A DNA stretch of 64,000 bases from Rothia mucilaginosa (GCF_001061665.1 NZ_JVSP01000014.1:212605-276604); one strand, 5' to 3'. Shown: positions 1 through 9,096, counted from the first letter of the stretch. The notes: generated by a model not told the origin, from the letters alone. A program made the numbers and translations.

Positions 1-308
1 GTCACGGGGAAAGCCGGAGTGGGGGTATCGACCATCGGCTGAATTTCGGGGGTATCTGCGGCGCTATTGGGGCCGCGCAGAGCCTTCTGATCAGGGGCAA
101 TGGAAGAACGCAGCTGATCGGCAAGGTTCTCCAAAACGGTGCGGGTGCTCTGCTCATCCACCACAGCCTGCGAAGTGCTTGAAGAAGCGGCCGGGTTCTG
201 AGTACCCACACCGCAAGAGCTCAGCAGAAAAGCGGAAGTGATGGAGAACGCTGCATACTTCATTGCATCGCGGCGGTTCAGGGCAGAAGAAGAAAGGGAA
301 GAAAACAT
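1..308 (-). CDS. Secreted lipoprotein, N-terminal part only (runs off the window)
   Basis: The first 102 codons of a gene leaving the left edge are visible, beginning at the ATG whose first base is 308. The N-terminus has a twin-arginine (NRRDAMKY), a hydrophobic stretch and a lipobox LLSSC. This indicates a lipid-anchored exported protein, possibly routed by Tat. The region after the cysteine is Ser/Thr/Ala/Pro-rich linker with no recognised domain. No strong ribosome-binding site precedes 308; a second ATG at codon 16 (MKYAAFS) would give an ordinary Sec lipoprotein signal without the RR pair. The function cannot be told from this fragment. Confidence 0.6.
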   Translation of the reverse strand, partial: MFSSLSSSALNRRDAMKYAAFSITSAFLLSSCGVGTQNPAASSSTSQAVVDEQSTRTVLENLADQLRSSIAPDQKALRGPNSAADTPEIQPMVDTPTPAFPV

Positions 309-377
309 CGTCGTCTCACAGAAAAAAGGGAGCTAGAAAAACTGGGGTAGGCGCCGGGGTAAAACCTGGCACCTGAA

Positions 378-466
378 GCGGGGGTGCAGTGAAAATCTGC
401 ACCCCCGCACGGACCGTGTCGGCTCACCGGTGAACCTCATGGTTGAGTTTCACGGGTGAGCCGACA
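378..466 (-). terminator. Two stacked hairpins downstream of the HtaA gene
   Basis: Arms GCGGGGGTGCAG (378-389) and CTGCACCCCCGC (397-408) form a 12-bp stem with a 7-nt loop. A second stem pairs TGTCGGCTCACC (417-428) with GGTGAGCCGACA (455-466), and an inner GTGAA/TTCAC pair extends it. They lie between the stop of the HtaA gene and the start of the next gene on the same strand, which suits transcription termination. The T-tract is weak, as is common in high-GC actinobacteria. Confidence 0.6.
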
Positions 467-491
467 GTGTGGGCATCCTCGTGAGGTGCCG

Positions 492-2858
492 TTATGCCTT
501 CTTGCGGCGGCGAGTGTACACGACGGTACCCGCACCGGCTGCAACAGCGATGAAGCCTGCAACCAGGGTGCCCTCAACACCGGAGGCGCCGGTGGAAGCC
601 AGAGGCTTGCCGGTGACCGGGTCGCAACCCTCACCCTCGTAGACGGTTTCGGACACGGTCTTGGTGGTGGTCTTCGCGCCGTTAATCGCCGCGGAGAAGC
701 TCAGCGGAGCCATGTCCTTACCGGCGTCGTAGAAACCAGCGAACGCCTTCGCGCCCTCAGCGGTCAGGGTGGTTGCCGCACCGTTGACGCTCACAGCGTC
801 AGCGGAGCTCTGCAGACCCGAAAGATCCACCTTCAGCAGTGCCACCTCACCGTAGTTAGTTGCCTTGCCGGAGGGGTCATTGCTGTTCATGGTCGCGTAG
901 AGAGTACCGGAATTGCCGTTAATCTCAAGGCGCGGGTTCGCAATGGTGGTGTCCAGAATGCCGTGGTGACCGGTGAAACGAACCGAACCGCTGAAGGAGA
1001 TGGAACCCTTACCACCCTTGAAGGTGCCGGTGCCGTTAGACCAGTTGAACGCATCCGAAGAGTAGGAGGTGCCGTTCAGCTCCCAGCTACCGTTTGCGAT
1101 TCCGCCGCGCACGTAGTTGCGGAAGGAATCGCGCACGCCCCAGCCAAGGTTTGCGCTCTTAATGGTGCCGTCGGATGCGCCCTGCTCCTGCACCTCGCGG
1201 GTGCGGGTGACGGGTACGCAGACAGGCTGTGCCGGGTTGTTGCTGACAGAACCGTTCGAGGAAGAACTGCCGTTAGAAACGCTGCCGGAGGTGCCTGCCG
1301 AACCATTAGAACCGGAGCCGTTAGCGCCGGAGTTACCGGAGGAGTTCGAGGAGCTGTTATCGGAGGAGCCGTTCTCAGAACCCTTGTTATCGGAGGACTT
1401 GTTCTCAGAGACGCGGGGAACCTCAACGGTGTTCTCCGCGGTCTGCTCGCTGAGCTTTACGGAGAAGCTCAGCGGTGCCATGGCGTTGTTGGCACCGCGG
1501 TACTGGCCGGCGAAGAGCACCTCGGAACCTTCATCGGTGAGCGCGACTGCCGCGTTCTGTGCGGAGAAAATGCCGTCCTTCACGCTCGCGCCGGAGAGGT
1601 CCACCTCGGCGATAGCCAGGCCGGTCTTAGAAACGGACTTGCCGTCGCGGGTCAGCGCGTCCACGTCAGCGACCAGGGTACCCTTGCCGTTGACGACGAC
1701 CAGGCGCATGTTCTTGATGGTGCTCTTGAGCTGACCGTTGTGGCCGGTGAACTCTGCGGTGCCCGCGAAGTTGATCTGACCGGTCTTGGTCTCGGGGTTG
1801 TACACGCCGGATGCCTGAGTGTACTTGAAGCCGCCAGCCGCGGTCTTCTCCATGCCCTCAACGTTCACGGAGCCGTGCGCGAAGCCGGTCAGGTACTTCA
1901 GGAAGGACTCGCGGATATCCCAGCTGAGGGTGCCGGACTCGACGACGTTGCCGGTGACCTTTTCTTCACGCTTGGGCTCGGTGGTTGCGGCGGGGGAGGA
2001 GGGTGCCGCGGAGGTGGGGGCTGCGCTCGGTGCTGCAGAAGTGGGCTCTGCGGGCTTGGGTGCCTCGCTGGTCGGCGCGGAGGAGGGCTCGGCGGGCTTG
2101 GGCGCCTCGCTGGTCGGCGCAACAGTCGGCTCGGCGCTGGGTTCAGTGCTGGGTTCAGGGCTCGGCGCGGGTGCTTCCTTGGCCACGATGGTTGCGGAGA
2201 AGCCGAGCGCATCCAGCTCCTGACCTGCCTTGTAGAAGCCCGCGAAGGCGCCGGTTGCCTCTTCGGAAAGCTTGACGCGGGTGCCGTTTTCCTCGTCAAC
2301 GCTGGGCAGGGTGATGGTGTTACCCTCAACCTTCAGGCCGGAGGCGTTGAAAGTGCCGAGGGTCATGTTCTTGGTTTCGACCAGGTCGTTCGGGGTGGTG
2401 TTGCCGTTGTAGGGGCGCGACTGAACGTTGGCGCGCACGGTGCCCACGCCGTCCTTAATGGTGACGGAGAGGTCGGAGATGATGACTTCCAGCAGACCGT
2501 GGTGTGCGGTGTAGTGAATCGAGGAGCCGGTGAAGGTGACCGAGTATTCGCCGTTGGCTACGGTGCCTTCGGCGGAGGTGAAGTGGTAGGAGCCGTCTTC
2601 GTTGGTGGTGACGCCGGTCAGTTCCTGGGAGCCCTGGGAGAAGGGACCGTTGATGTAGGAGCGGAAGGACTTCTTCAGGCCCCAGTTGACGGTGACGTCC
2701 TGCAGGCTCTGCTCTGAGGCTGCGGTTACCTCACTGGCGCTGACGTGGGAGTTGGTTTCAGCCGCGAAGGCCGCGGGTACGCCGGCGACGCCGCTGAGGC
2801 CGATGGTTGCCGAAGCCAAGAACGCCCAAGTGCGCTTGGTGAGAGAGGGGGTAGACAT
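492..2858 (-). CDS. HtaA-family heme-binding cell-wall protein with three HtaA domains
   Basis: A 788-residue surface protein. The signal peptide runs to about residue 32 (AFA/AETN). Three HtaA-type domains follow at about 56-226, 306-468 and 566-726. Each opens with W-x-(I/L/V)-(K/R)-x-SF-x-x-Y and holds a (G/A)H(H/N)G motif. Known HtaA proteins of Corynebacterium bind heme through Tyr and His at such positions and take it from hemoglobin. Linkers are Pro-rich (EAPKPAEP repeats, about 228-296) and Ser/Asn/Gly-rich (about 485-545). Two cysteines (547, 745) flank domain 3. The C-terminus has LASTG (753-757), a hydrophobic segment and RRRKK, a sortase signal of the LAXTG (class E) type. The start at 2858 is chosen because AAGGAG lies 7-8 nt upstream; an upstream in-frame ATG at 2900 lacks one. 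It is divergent from heme oxygenase, so heme capture is the likely role. Confidence 0.88.
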   Translation of the reverse strand: MSTPSLTKRTWAFLASATIGLSGVAGVPAAFAAETNSHVSASEVTAASEQSLQDVTVNWGLKKSFRSYINGPFSQGSQELTGVTTNEDGSYHFTSAEGTVANGEYSVTFTGSSIHYTAHHGLLEVIISDLSVTIKDGVGTVRANVQSRPYNGNTTPNDLVETKNMTLGTFNASGLKVEGNTITLPSVDEENGTRVKLSEEATGAFAGFYKAGQELDALGFSATIVAKEAPAPSPEPSTEPSAEPTVAPTSEAPKPAEPSSAPTSEAPKPAEPTSAAPSAAPTSAAPSSPAATTEPKREEKVTGNVVESGTLSWDIRESFLKYLTGFAHGSVNVEGMEKTAAGGFKYTQASGVYNPETKTGQINFAGTAEFTGHNGQLKSTIKNMRLVVVNGKGTLVADVDALTRDGKSVSKTGLAIAEVDLSGASVKDGIFSAQNAAVALTDEGSEVLFAGQYRGANNAMAPLSFSVKLSEQTAENTVEVPRVSENKSSDNKGSENGSSDNSSSNSSGNSGANGSGSNGSAGTSGSVSNGSSSSNGSVSNNPAQPVCVPVTRTREVQEQGASDGTIKSANLGWGVRDSFRNYVRGGIANGSWELNGTSYSSDAFNWSNGTGTFKGGKGSISFSGSVRFTGHHGILDTTIANPRLEINGNSGTLYATMNSNDPSGKATNYGEVALLKVDLSGLQSSADAVSVNGAATTLTAEGAKAFAGFYDAGKDMAPLSFSAAINGAKTTTKTVSETVYEGEGCDPVTGKPLASTGASGVEGTLVAGFIAVAAGAGTVVYTRRRKKA

Positions 2859-2955
2859 TCGGTGTCTCCTTGGATTCTGTGATTGTGGTGTTCGTATCAA
2901 GTCTAGTCCTATTAGCCTATGTTTGTGTAACTTAATGCCTAGGGTGACTTGTGCA

Positions 2956-2969
2956 TAAGGTTTACCTTA
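2956..2969. promoter_or_regulatory. Short dyad upstream of the HtaA gene, possibly iron-responsive
   Basis: TAAGGT-TT-ACCTTA is a perfect 6-bp inverted repeat about 100 bp upstream of the HtaA start, in the AT-rich part of the divergent intergenic region. It recalls DtxR/IdeR half-sites (AGGT...ACCT), but its spacing is shorter than the usual 19-bp box. Assignment to an iron regulator is a weak inference. Confidence 0.3.
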
Positions 2970-3010
2970 GCAAATTTTTTGTGAGAGCTATTGTCAAAAC
3001 CGGTTTTTGG

Positions 3011-3050
3011 TGACAATATGTCATTAACAGGTTTTGGTGACATCGTGTCA
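3011..3050. promoter_or_regulatory. Twin palindromic operators between the HtaA and heme oxygenase genes
   Basis: TGACA-ATA-TGTCA (3011-3023) and TGACA-TCG-TGTCA (3038-3050) are two 13-bp palindromes 27 bp apart. Each is preceded by GGTTTTGG-like sequence, so the whole unit is directly repeated. They lie 46-85 bp upstream of the heme oxygenase ATG. The half-sites and the 3-bp spacing match what I recall of the operator of the TetR-family heme sensor HrtR of Lactococcus lactis. The bound protein is inferred, not seen. Confidence 0.6.
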
Positions 3051-3095
3051 CTAAAATATTTATTGTTCACCCACAAGCCACTTTAGGAACTCACC

Positions 3096-3758
3096 ATGAC
3101 TATTACCGCCCCCGAAACCACCCAGGAACGCTTCTCCGCACGCCTGAAGGAAAGCACCAAGCACGTCCACGACAACGCCGAACACTCCACCTTCATGGAA
3201 GACCTCATGGGCGGCTCCCTCAACACCGAGGCATACCTGCGCCTCATCAACCAGTACGTGCACATCTACGAAGCACTCGAAGCAGTCTCCGAACACTACC
3301 GCGCAGAACCCAGCCCCATCACCGAACCCTTCACCCACCCGGGCCTCGACCGCGCAGAATACATCCGTGCAGACATCCGCGCACTCGGCCAGGACGGCGA
3401 CATCGACGCGCCCCTGCCCGCAACCGCAGAATACGTAGAGCGCATCCACGCCACCATCAACTCCCCCGAACGCTACCTCGCACACCACTACCTGCGCTAC
3501 CTCGGCGACCTCTCCGGCGGCCAGGCAGTCGCAGCGCTCGTCAACCGCCACTACGGCATCCCCGCCGAAGCGCTGAGCATGTACCGCTTCACCGAACTGC
3601 CCAAGCCTAAGGTCTTCAAGGACGGCTACCGCGAACTGCTCGACAACGCACCCCTGACCGACGAGCAGCGTGAAGCCCTCATCGAAGAGTGCATCGAAGG
3701 CTTCCGCATCAACGCCTCCCTGTTCGCGCAGCTGGGCCGCAAGGTCGCCGAGGCATAA
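3096..3758 (+). CDS. hmuO: Heme oxygenase (HmuO type)
   Basis: 220 residues, the usual length for soluble bacterial heme oxygenase. The enzyme opens heme to biliverdin, CO and Fe2+ in the cytosol using electrons from a reductase. The HVHDNAEHS segment holds the likely proximal heme ligand, His25, aligned with His20 of Corynebacterium diphtheriae HmuO. The distal helix carries HHYLRYLGDLSGGQ at about 130-143, with the flexible GDLSGG glycines that contact heme. The C-terminal FRINASLFAQLG helix is also typical. The gene stands alone on its strand, divergent from the HtaA gene, and ends at a strong hairpin facing purL. Two palindromic operators upstream suggest tight control, most simply by heme. 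Confidence 0.95.
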   Translation: MTITAPETTQERFSARLKESTKHVHDNAEHSTFMEDLMGGSLNTEAYLRLINQYVHIYEALEAVSEHYRAEPSPITEPFTHPGLDRAEYIRADIRALGQDGDIDAPLPATAEYVERIHATINSPERYLAHHYLRYLGDLSGGQAVAALVNRHYGIPAEALSMYRFTELPKPKVFKDGYRELLDNAPLTDEQREALIEECIEGFRINASLFAQLGRKVAEA

Positions 3759-3837
3759 ACCCAGAACGCGCATCAACAGAACGCCTCAACGCACAACCTC
3801 TCACCGCTCAATGCACAAGCCCGCGGGCATAACAAAA

Positions 3838-3867
3838 GGGGCGGATGCTTTCGCAAGCATCCGCCCC
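3838..3867. terminator. Bidirectional terminator between hmuO and purL
   Basis: Stem GGGGCGGATGC (3838-3848) pairs with GCATCCGCCCC (3857-3867) around an 8-nt loop, with AAAA before and TCTC after. It lies between convergent hmuO and purL and can serve both. Confidence 0.8.
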
Positions 3868-3892
3868 TCTCAAGCGTTAACCATCTTGGGTG

Positions 3893-6211
3893 TTAGCCCT
3901 TGGCAACCTCACCGAAGTGGGCGGCCATGGTACCCTCGTGAGCTGCACGCAGCTCATCCAGGTCAATGGAAACCTCATCCTGGAAGTCCAGAGCGTTCGA
4001 CTCAGCATCCACCACACCAATACGTGCGAAGGGGAACTGGCGAGCGGTGCACATATCCTTGAAGCGCACCTCCTCAGAACGCGGAACCGAAACCACAACG
4101 CGGCCCAGGGACTCCGAGAACAGCAGGGTGAACAGGTCCAGACCGTCACGCTCAGCAACCTCACCCAGACCAATGCGGGCACCGGTGTTGAAACGCAGGC
4201 AAGCCTCCGACAAAGCAGCAGCCAGACCACCAGCAGACACGTCGTGTGCAGCATCAATCATGCCGTCACGAGACATGTTCACCAGCATGTCACCCAGCTG
4301 ACGCTCCAGAGCCAGATCAACCTTCGGCGGCTGACCGCCCAAGTGACCCTTGAAGCGAGCCCACTCGGAGCCGTCCAGCTCATCGCGAGTGGTACCCAGC
4401 AGGTAGATAGCCTGACCGTCATGCTCAGGAGCCCAACCCGACGGGGTGCGGCGGGTGACGTCATCCATAACGCCCATCATCGCCACCACGGGGGTCGGGT
4501 TAATAGCCTTGCCACCGGTCTGGTTGTACAGGGACACGTTACCGCCGGTCACCGGAACACCCAGCTCCATGCAGCCATCAGCCAGGCCGCGAACAGCCTC
4601 AGCGAACTGCCACATGACGTCCGGGTCCTCGGGAGAACCGAAGTTCAGGCAGTCAGACACAGCCACGGGGCGTGCACCAACGGTCGCAACGTTACGGTAC
4701 GCCTCAGCCAAGGACGCGCGAGCACCCTCGTACGGATCCAGGTAGGTGAAGCGCGGGGAGGCGTCGGTCGCCAGAGCAACACCGAGGTTGGTGTTCTCGT
4801 CCACGCGCACCACACCGCCGTCGTCCGGCATGGACAGGGCGGTGTTGCCCTGAACGTAGCGGTCGTACTGGTTGGTGATCCAGGACTTGGAGCACATGTT
4901 CGGGGACGCCATGAACGCCTTGATTGCCTCACCCAGCTCCTCACCACGCGGGCGGGAGTCGTCAGCAGCCGAACCGGTGAAGTGGTTAGCCTGGACGTCG
5001 TCCTGCCACTCGGGGCGTGCGTAAGGACGCTCGTAGGTCGGGCCGTCGTGTGCGACGGTGCGGGGGTCAACATCCACGATGACCTCGCCGTCCCACTCGA
5101 TGACCAGGCGGCCGGAGTCGGTCACCTCACCGAGGAAGGAGTACTCCACGCCCCACTTGTTCATGATGGCCTCGAAGCGCTCCACGTTCTCGGGGGAGAC
5201 AACAGCCATCATGCGTTCCTGAGACTCGGACATCAGAATCTCGCCCGGGGTCAGGGTGGGGTCACGTAGCAGAACCTTGGTCAGGTCGACGTGCATGCCG
5301 CCCTCACCGTTAGAAGCCAGCTCGCTGGTTGCGCAGGAAATACCCGCAGCGCCCAGGTCCTGAATACCCTCAACCACGGAGCCCTTGAACAGCTCCAGGC
5401 AGCACTCAATCAGAACCTTCTCAGCGAAGGGGTCGCCCACCTGAACGGCGGGACGCTTCGAGGGCTTGGTGTCGTCGAAGGACTCCGAAGCCAGCACCGA
5501 CGCACCGCCGATGCCGTCGCCACCGGTGCGCGCACCGAAGAGGACAACCTTGTTGCCCACGCCCGATGCGTTCGCCAGGCGGATGTCCTCGTGACGCATA
5601 ATGCCCACAGCCAGCGCGTTGACCAGCGGGTTTGCCTGGTAGCAGGAATCGAACTCAACCTCGCCACCGATGTTCGGCAGGCCCAGGGAGTTACCGTAGC
5701 CACCGATACCGGCAACCACGCCGCCAACCACGCGAGCGGTGTCGGGGTGATCAATCGCGCCGAAACGCAGCGGATCCATCACAGCAATCGGGCGTGCACC
5801 CATCGAAATAATGTCACGCACAATACCGCCCACACCGGTAGCGGCACCCTGGTAGGGCTCCACGTACGAGGGGTGGTTGTGGGACTCAATCTTGAAGGTC
5901 ACGGCCCAGCCGTCACCAATGTCGGTCACACCGGCGTTCTCACCGATACCGACCATCAGGTCCTTCTTCATCTCTTCGGTGACCTTCGCACCGAACTGCT
6001 TCAGATGAACCTTAGAAGACTTGTAGGAGCAGTGCTCGGACCACATGACCGAGTACATTGCCAGCTCAGCCGCGGTGGGGCGGCGGCCCAGAATCTCCTT
6101 AATGTCCTCGAACTCGTTCTCCTTCAGGCCCAGCTCGGCCCAGGGGAGTTCGGTGTCCGGGGTTGCCGCCGCGTGCTCGACGGTGTCGAGGTTAAACTGC
6201 TTTTCGCTCAT
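3893..6211 (-). CDS. purL: Phosphoribosylformylglycinamidine synthase, large subunit
   Basis: 772 residues, the size of the small-type PurL of Gram-positive bacteria. With PurS and PurQ it converts FGAR, ATP and glutamine-derived ammonia to FGAM, the fourth step of purine synthesis. Typical segments are visible: [12 protein letters not shown] near residue 55, ESHNHPS and a glycine-rich GVGGIVRDI loop in the first half, and [13 protein letters not shown]. The second half repeats the AIR-synthase-type fold with [11 protein letters not shown] and [15 protein letters not shown]. It is the last gene of purS-purQ-purL, 25 bp after purQ, and ends before a terminator shared with hmuO. Nothing looks damaged. 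Confidence 0.96.
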   Translation of the reverse strand: MSEKQFNLDTVEHAAATPDTELPWAELGLKENEFEDIKEILGRRPTAAELAMYSVMWSEHCSYKSSKVHLKQFGAKVTEEMKKDLMVGIGENAGVTDIGDGWAVTFKIESHNHPSYVEPYQGAATGVGGIVRDIISMGARPIAVMDPLRFGAIDHPDTARVVGGVVAGIGGYGNSLGLPNIGGEVEFDSCYQANPLVNALAVGIMRHEDIRLANASGVGNKVVLFGARTGGDGIGGASVLASESFDDTKPSKRPAVQVGDPFAEKVLIECCLELFKGSVVEGIQDLGAAGISCATSELASNGEGGMHVDLTKVLLRDPTLTPGEILMSESQERMMAVVSPENVERFEAIMNKWGVEYSFLGEVTDSGRLVIEWDGEVIVDVDPRTVAHDGPTYERPYARPEWQDDVQANHFTGSAADDSRPRGEELGEAIKAFMASPNMCSKSWITNQYDRYVQGNTALSMPDDGGVVRVDENTNLGVALATDASPRFTYLDPYEGARASLAEAYRNVATVGARPVAVSDCLNFGSPEDPDVMWQFAEAVRGLADGCMELGVPVTGGNVSLYNQTGGKAINPTPVVAMMGVMDDVTRRTPSGWAPEHDGQAIYLLGTTRDELDGSEWARFKGHLGGQPPKVDLALERQLGDMLVNMSRDGMIDAAHDVSAGGLAAALSEACLRFNTGARIGLGEVAERDGLDLFTLLFSESLGRVVVSVPRSEEVRFKDMCTARQFPFARIGVVDAESNALDFQDEVSIDLDELRAAHEGTMAAHFGEVAKG

Positions 6212-6236
6212 AACTTCTTAGAATCCTTGTCGTGCG

Positions 6237-7049
6237 TTAGCGGGCGTTAATCAGGTTGGAAAGAACCGAGGTGAACACGCCGAGACCATCGGCGCCACCG
6301 CGCAGGGACACCGAACCGAAACCGGAGGACGAAGGACCGAAGCCCGGCTCCACAGCGTGCTCCGGGTGCGGCATCAGGCCGACTACGTTACCGCGCTCGT
6401 TGGTAATACCGGCAATATCGTTACGGGAACCGTTCGGGTTGAAGCCAACGTAGCGGAACACCACGCGACCCTCAGCCTCCAGGGCCTCCAGGGTCTTAGC
6501 ATCCGCAACGTACTGGCCGTCCTGGTTCTTCAGCGGAACAACAATCTCCTGGCCGGCAGCGTAGTTGCTGGTCCAGGAGGTGGTGTTGTTCTCAATACGC
6601 AGAACCTGGTCACGGCAAATGAACTTGCGGTGATCGTTCTTAATCATCGAACCGGGCAGCAGGTGAGACTCGGTCAGAATCTGAAAACCATTGCAAATAC
6701 CCAGAACAGGCAGGGGCGAAGAACCGGAGGTACCGGCAGCGTTAGCGGCATCAATCACCGAACGCATCACGGGAGCCTTCGCGGCAATAGCGCCGGCACG
6801 CAGGTAGTCACCGTAGGAGAAACCACCGGGAATAATGACGGCATCAACATTCTTCAGATCAGCGTCGTCGTGCCACAGCTCGACGACGGTACCGCCAGCC
6901 AGACGGACAGCACGCGCAGCGTCACGGTCATCCAGGGTGCCGGGGAAAGTCACCACGCCAACGCGTGCATCAGCGAAGGCGGGGTTCGGGGCGGAAGTAG
7001 AAAAGTCGCCAACCAGGGGGACTTCAGTAGGTGCGAGAGACTCTGCCAT
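6237..7049 (-). CDS. purQ: Phosphoribosylformylglycinamidine synthase, glutaminase subunit
   Basis: 270 residues, class I glutamine amidotransferase supplying ammonia to PurL. The nucleophile is Cys119 in GICNGFQIL, and the His-Glu pair lies in the [10 protein letters not shown] segment near residue 232. The protein is longer than many PurQ proteins because about 28 residues precede the conserved VGVVTFPGT start. The start at 7049 is supported by GGAGG about 10 nt upstream and is only 5 bp from the purS stop. A shorter form cannot be excluded, but no internal start with a better ribosome site was seen. Confidence 0.95.
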   Translation of the reverse strand: MAESLAPTEVPLVGDFSTSAPNPAFADARVGVVTFPGTLDDRDAARAVRLAGGTVVELWHDDADLKNVDAVIIPGGFSYGDYLRAGAIAAKAPVMRSVIDAANAAGTSGSSPLPVLGICNGFQILTESHLLPGSMIKNDHRKFICRDQVLRIENNTTSWTSNYAAGQEIVVPLKNQDGQYVADAKTLEALEAEGRVVFRYVGFNPNGSRNDIAGITNERGNVVGLMPHPEHAVEPGFGPSSSGFGSVSLRGGADGLGVFTSVLSNLINAR

Positions 7050-7054
7050 AGGTA

Positions 7055-7306
7055 CTAGTCCTCCAGAACCGAAACGTTCACGACGTCTTCAATCACGGGG
7101 TTGGACAGCAGCTCCTCAGCAGCCTTGCGGGCAGCTGCGAGGTGCTCCTCAGTAGCCTCACCCTCGACGGTCAGCTCGAAGCGCTTGCCCTGGCGAACAT
7201 CCACGAAGGAATCAACACCGATACGGGGCAGCTCGTGAGAAATAGCCTTACCCTGCGGGTCAAGAATTTCGGGCTTGAGCATAACATCAACAACAATACG
7301 GGCCAT
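7055..7306 (-). CDS. purS: Phosphoribosylformylglycinamidine synthase, small subunit PurS
   Basis: 83 residues. PurS is a small dimeric protein that docks PurQ to PurL and helps ammonia transfer. The N-terminus [21 protein letters not shown] and the later VRQGKRFEL and [10 protein letters not shown] segments are hallmarks of the family. The start at 7306 is preferred over an upstream in-frame ATG at 7354 because AAGGAG lies 10 nt before it and the protein matches family length. It is the first gene of the purS-purQ-purL operon. Confidence 0.93.
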   Translation of the reverse strand: MARIVVDVMLKPEILDPQGKAISHELPRIGVDSFVDVRQGKRFELTVEGEATEEHLAAARKAAEELLSNPVIEDVVNVSVLED

Positions 7307-7428
7307 GTGTGGGCACTCCTTGGGTGCGTGGGTTCTGTATGAGCCGTATCTCATCTTACCGTACTAACGACCGTAACGGGGGTATGCGTCCGGTCGGTGG
7401 ATACCCTAAGAGGCTCGAATCACGTCTT

Positions 7429-8382
7429 TTACGCCTCGAGGGGCGGAAGATAGCGTGCGCACACCTCCAGCAGGCGCTCGCGCAGACCAATCGAACGCTC
7501 GGACAGCTCACGCTGAATACGCACGTACTCTGCCTTACCCTCGGCCGTCTCCACGGGAATTGGCTCGTAGCCCCACGCACGAATCTCGTAGGGGGCCGCG
7601 CGCATGTCCAGCTCACGCGCATCCCAGGCTAGATCGAAGCAATCCATGACCAGGGTTGAATCAACCAGCGGCAGCAGCTTGTACGCCCACTTGTACACGT
7701 CCATGTTCGCGTGCAGGCACGCCGGCTGCTCCAACACGCGCTGCGTCTCACGGGTGGGCTGCAACTCGTTCATCGGCGCCGCCTGCGGCATGAAGAAACG
7801 GAACGCGTCAAAGTGCGAGCAGCGGATGCGGTGGCTCTCCACCACCCGGTCCGTGCCCTCCGCGCCCAGGCGCAATTCCAAGTAGTCGTGGCGGATATTG
7901 TTCTCCACCGACTTGTACGCCATCGCCCACTCGTGCATGCCGAAGCAACCGAACTGGCCCTTCTTCGCGGCCGTATTGCGCAGAATCTCGTGGGTGAAGG
8001 CGAGGGCGGTGGCGCGGCGCTCCACGAAGTCGGTGACGTCCACGGTGACGGCGGAGGCCGCTTCCACCTGAGCGCGCGCCTGCTCGGGGGTGCAACCCGC
8101 CTCGAGGAGTTCCTGTTCGGTGGCCGGTCGGTAGAAGCGCCAGGAGGCGTGCTCGGGGGCGTCCAGCAGAATGACGCCGGCGCCGGGGTGCCAGCGCTTG
8201 AACTGGCCGGGCTTGAGCGTGTAGTAGGTGAAGAGGAAGTCCTCCACGGGGTGCACCTCGTGGCGGGCGCGACGCTGTGCAAAGGGGTCGGCGTAGCGGC
8301 CGGCGCGCACCTCGTGGGCGGTCGCGGCGGCACGCCACTGACGGGCATCCATCATTCGAAGCGTCGTCTGAAGAGTAGTCAT
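7429..8382 (-). CDS. Conserved actinobacterial protein (often labelled 3-methyladenine DNA glycosylase)
   Basis: 317 residues, a single soluble domain without signal peptide or membrane segment. I recognise the sequence type (RQWRAAATAHEVRAGRY at the N-terminus, GQFGCFGMHEWAMAY in the middle) as a protein widely conserved in Micrococcaceae and often named 3-methyladenine DNA glycosylase in annotations. I see no helix-hairpin-helix or other glycosylase signature supporting that name, so the function should be treated as unknown. The many conserved His, Trp and Cys residues could suit a metal-binding or hydrolase fold. It stands alone between purS and the antitoxin-like gene. Confidence 0.7.
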   Translation of the reverse strand: MTTLQTTLRMMDARQWRAAATAHEVRAGRYADPFAQRRARHEVHPVEDFLFTYYTLKPGQFKRWHPGAGVILLDAPEHASWRFYRPATEQELLEAGCTPEQARAQVEAASAVTVDVTDFVERRATALAFTHEILRNTAAKKGQFGCFGMHEWAMAYKSVENNIRHDYLELRLGAEGTDRVVESHRIRCSHFDAFRFFMPQAAPMNELQPTRETQRVLEQPACLHANMDVYKWAYKLLPLVDSTLVMDCFDLAWDARELDMRAAPYEIRAWGYEPIPVETAEGKAEYVRIQRELSERSIGLRERLLEVCARYLPPLEA

Positions 8383-8434
8383 TCTTCTAGCCTAAACGAT
8401 GCCGTGACAAGGTGTGGCAGGAAGTAAAACTACT

Positions 8435-8896
8435 TTATTTAGTGAAGATATCAACAAGACCGTGTTCATCCTCGAGCTCCCAGAGCTCTTTGAGAGCTTG
8501 CTCCTTCTGAGCAACGGTCTTCTTGAGAAGTCCCTTACGGAAAGCATCAGCATCCTCGGTGCGGATACGGAAGTGGCTACCCACCTTATGTGCAGGCAAC
8601 TCACCCGCACGAATAGCCTTCATGAGTGTCGGGCGGGAAACACCGATGCGCTGCGCCGCAATCGTCGTCGTCAAATCGTGAGGGACAACCTGAACATCGA
8701 TACTTTGCCCGTTAGCCAGGGCATGCAGGACATGCTGAATGACCTGGTTGAGGGCATCGCCAAGCTGCTGGCTTTCTCGGCCCGAAACGGTCAGCTCAAT
8801 GGTGGTTTCTTCAGAGTTCTTAAGGATTTCCCGTGCCTCTGCGCGAGCCTGATTGAGGGTATCTTCCTCCAGAGGGGTGGTTAGGGTTGTGGTCAT
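8435..8896 (-). CDS. Excisionase/antitoxin-type helix-turn-helix protein, no toxin partner
   Basis: 153 residues. The C-terminal third has a MerR/excisionase-type helix-turn-helix: LTTTIAAQRIGVSRPTLMKAI, then LPAHKVGSHFRIRTEDADAF, the wing that reads DNA. The N-terminal part is a charged helical region. Such proteins often act as antitoxins for a downstream PIN-domain toxin, but the next gene (8382-7429) is the unrelated conserved protein above and no PIN ORF fits in the 52-bp gap. The start at 8896 has AAGGAG 6-7 nt upstream; a longer ORF to 8998 lacks one. A perfect 11-bp inverted repeat 116-147 bp upstream is a likely autoregulatory operator. Confidence 0.75.
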   Translation of the reverse strand: MTTTLTTPLEEDTLNQARAEAREILKNSEETTIELTVSGRESQQLGDALNQVIQHVLHALANGQSIDVQVVPHDLTTTIAAQRIGVSRPTLMKAIRAGELPAHKVGSHFRIRTEDADAFRKGLLKKTVAQKEQALKELWELEDEHGLVDIFTK

Positions 8897-9011
8897 TATC
8901 TTCTCCTTGGTGCTGTTGCCGGCAGAGCCAACGTCCGAAGATGCCACGCCGGTGGGGTGTATATCATTCGGTGAGAGGCTCATCCACGGTTGATACAACC
9001 CTACCCCTATC

Positions 9012-9043
9012 TGAAATAACTGTAAAGCATTTCAGTTATTTCA
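9012..9043. promoter_or_regulatory. Perfect 11-bp inverted repeat upstream of the antitoxin-like gene
   Basis: TGAAATAACTG (9012-9022) and CAGTTATTTCA (9033-9043) are exact inverted repeats with a 10-nt spacer, about one DNA turn half-site to half-site. The AT-rich arms stand out from the GC-rich surroundings. They lie between the lysC terminator and the helix-turn-helix gene, so an operator for that protein is the simplest reading. Confidence 0.6.
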
Positions 9044-9064
9044 CCTGTGCACTGATAAAAGGGA

Positions 9065-9096
9065 GGGGCGGCGCCGGACCAAACCGGCGCCGCCCC
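9065..9096 (-). terminator. Terminator of lysC
   Basis: GGGGCGGCGCCGG (9065-9077) pairs with CCGGCGCCGCCCC (9084-9096) in a 13-bp GC stem with a 6-nt loop. On the minus strand it is followed by TCCCTTTTATC. It lies just past the lysC stop. Confidence 0.8.

Noticed and set aside
456..2717. A 753-codon ORF on the plus strand
   Set aside because: It is the mirror frame of the HtaA gene. The opposite strand has a signal peptide, recognised domains, a sorting signal and a ribosome-binding site; this frame gives repetitive Gly/Ala/Val sequence without any family match.
2956..2969. A canonical DtxR/IdeR iron box
   Set aside because: The half-sites are AGGT/ACCT but spaced 2 bp rather than 7, so it is listed only as a possible dyad.
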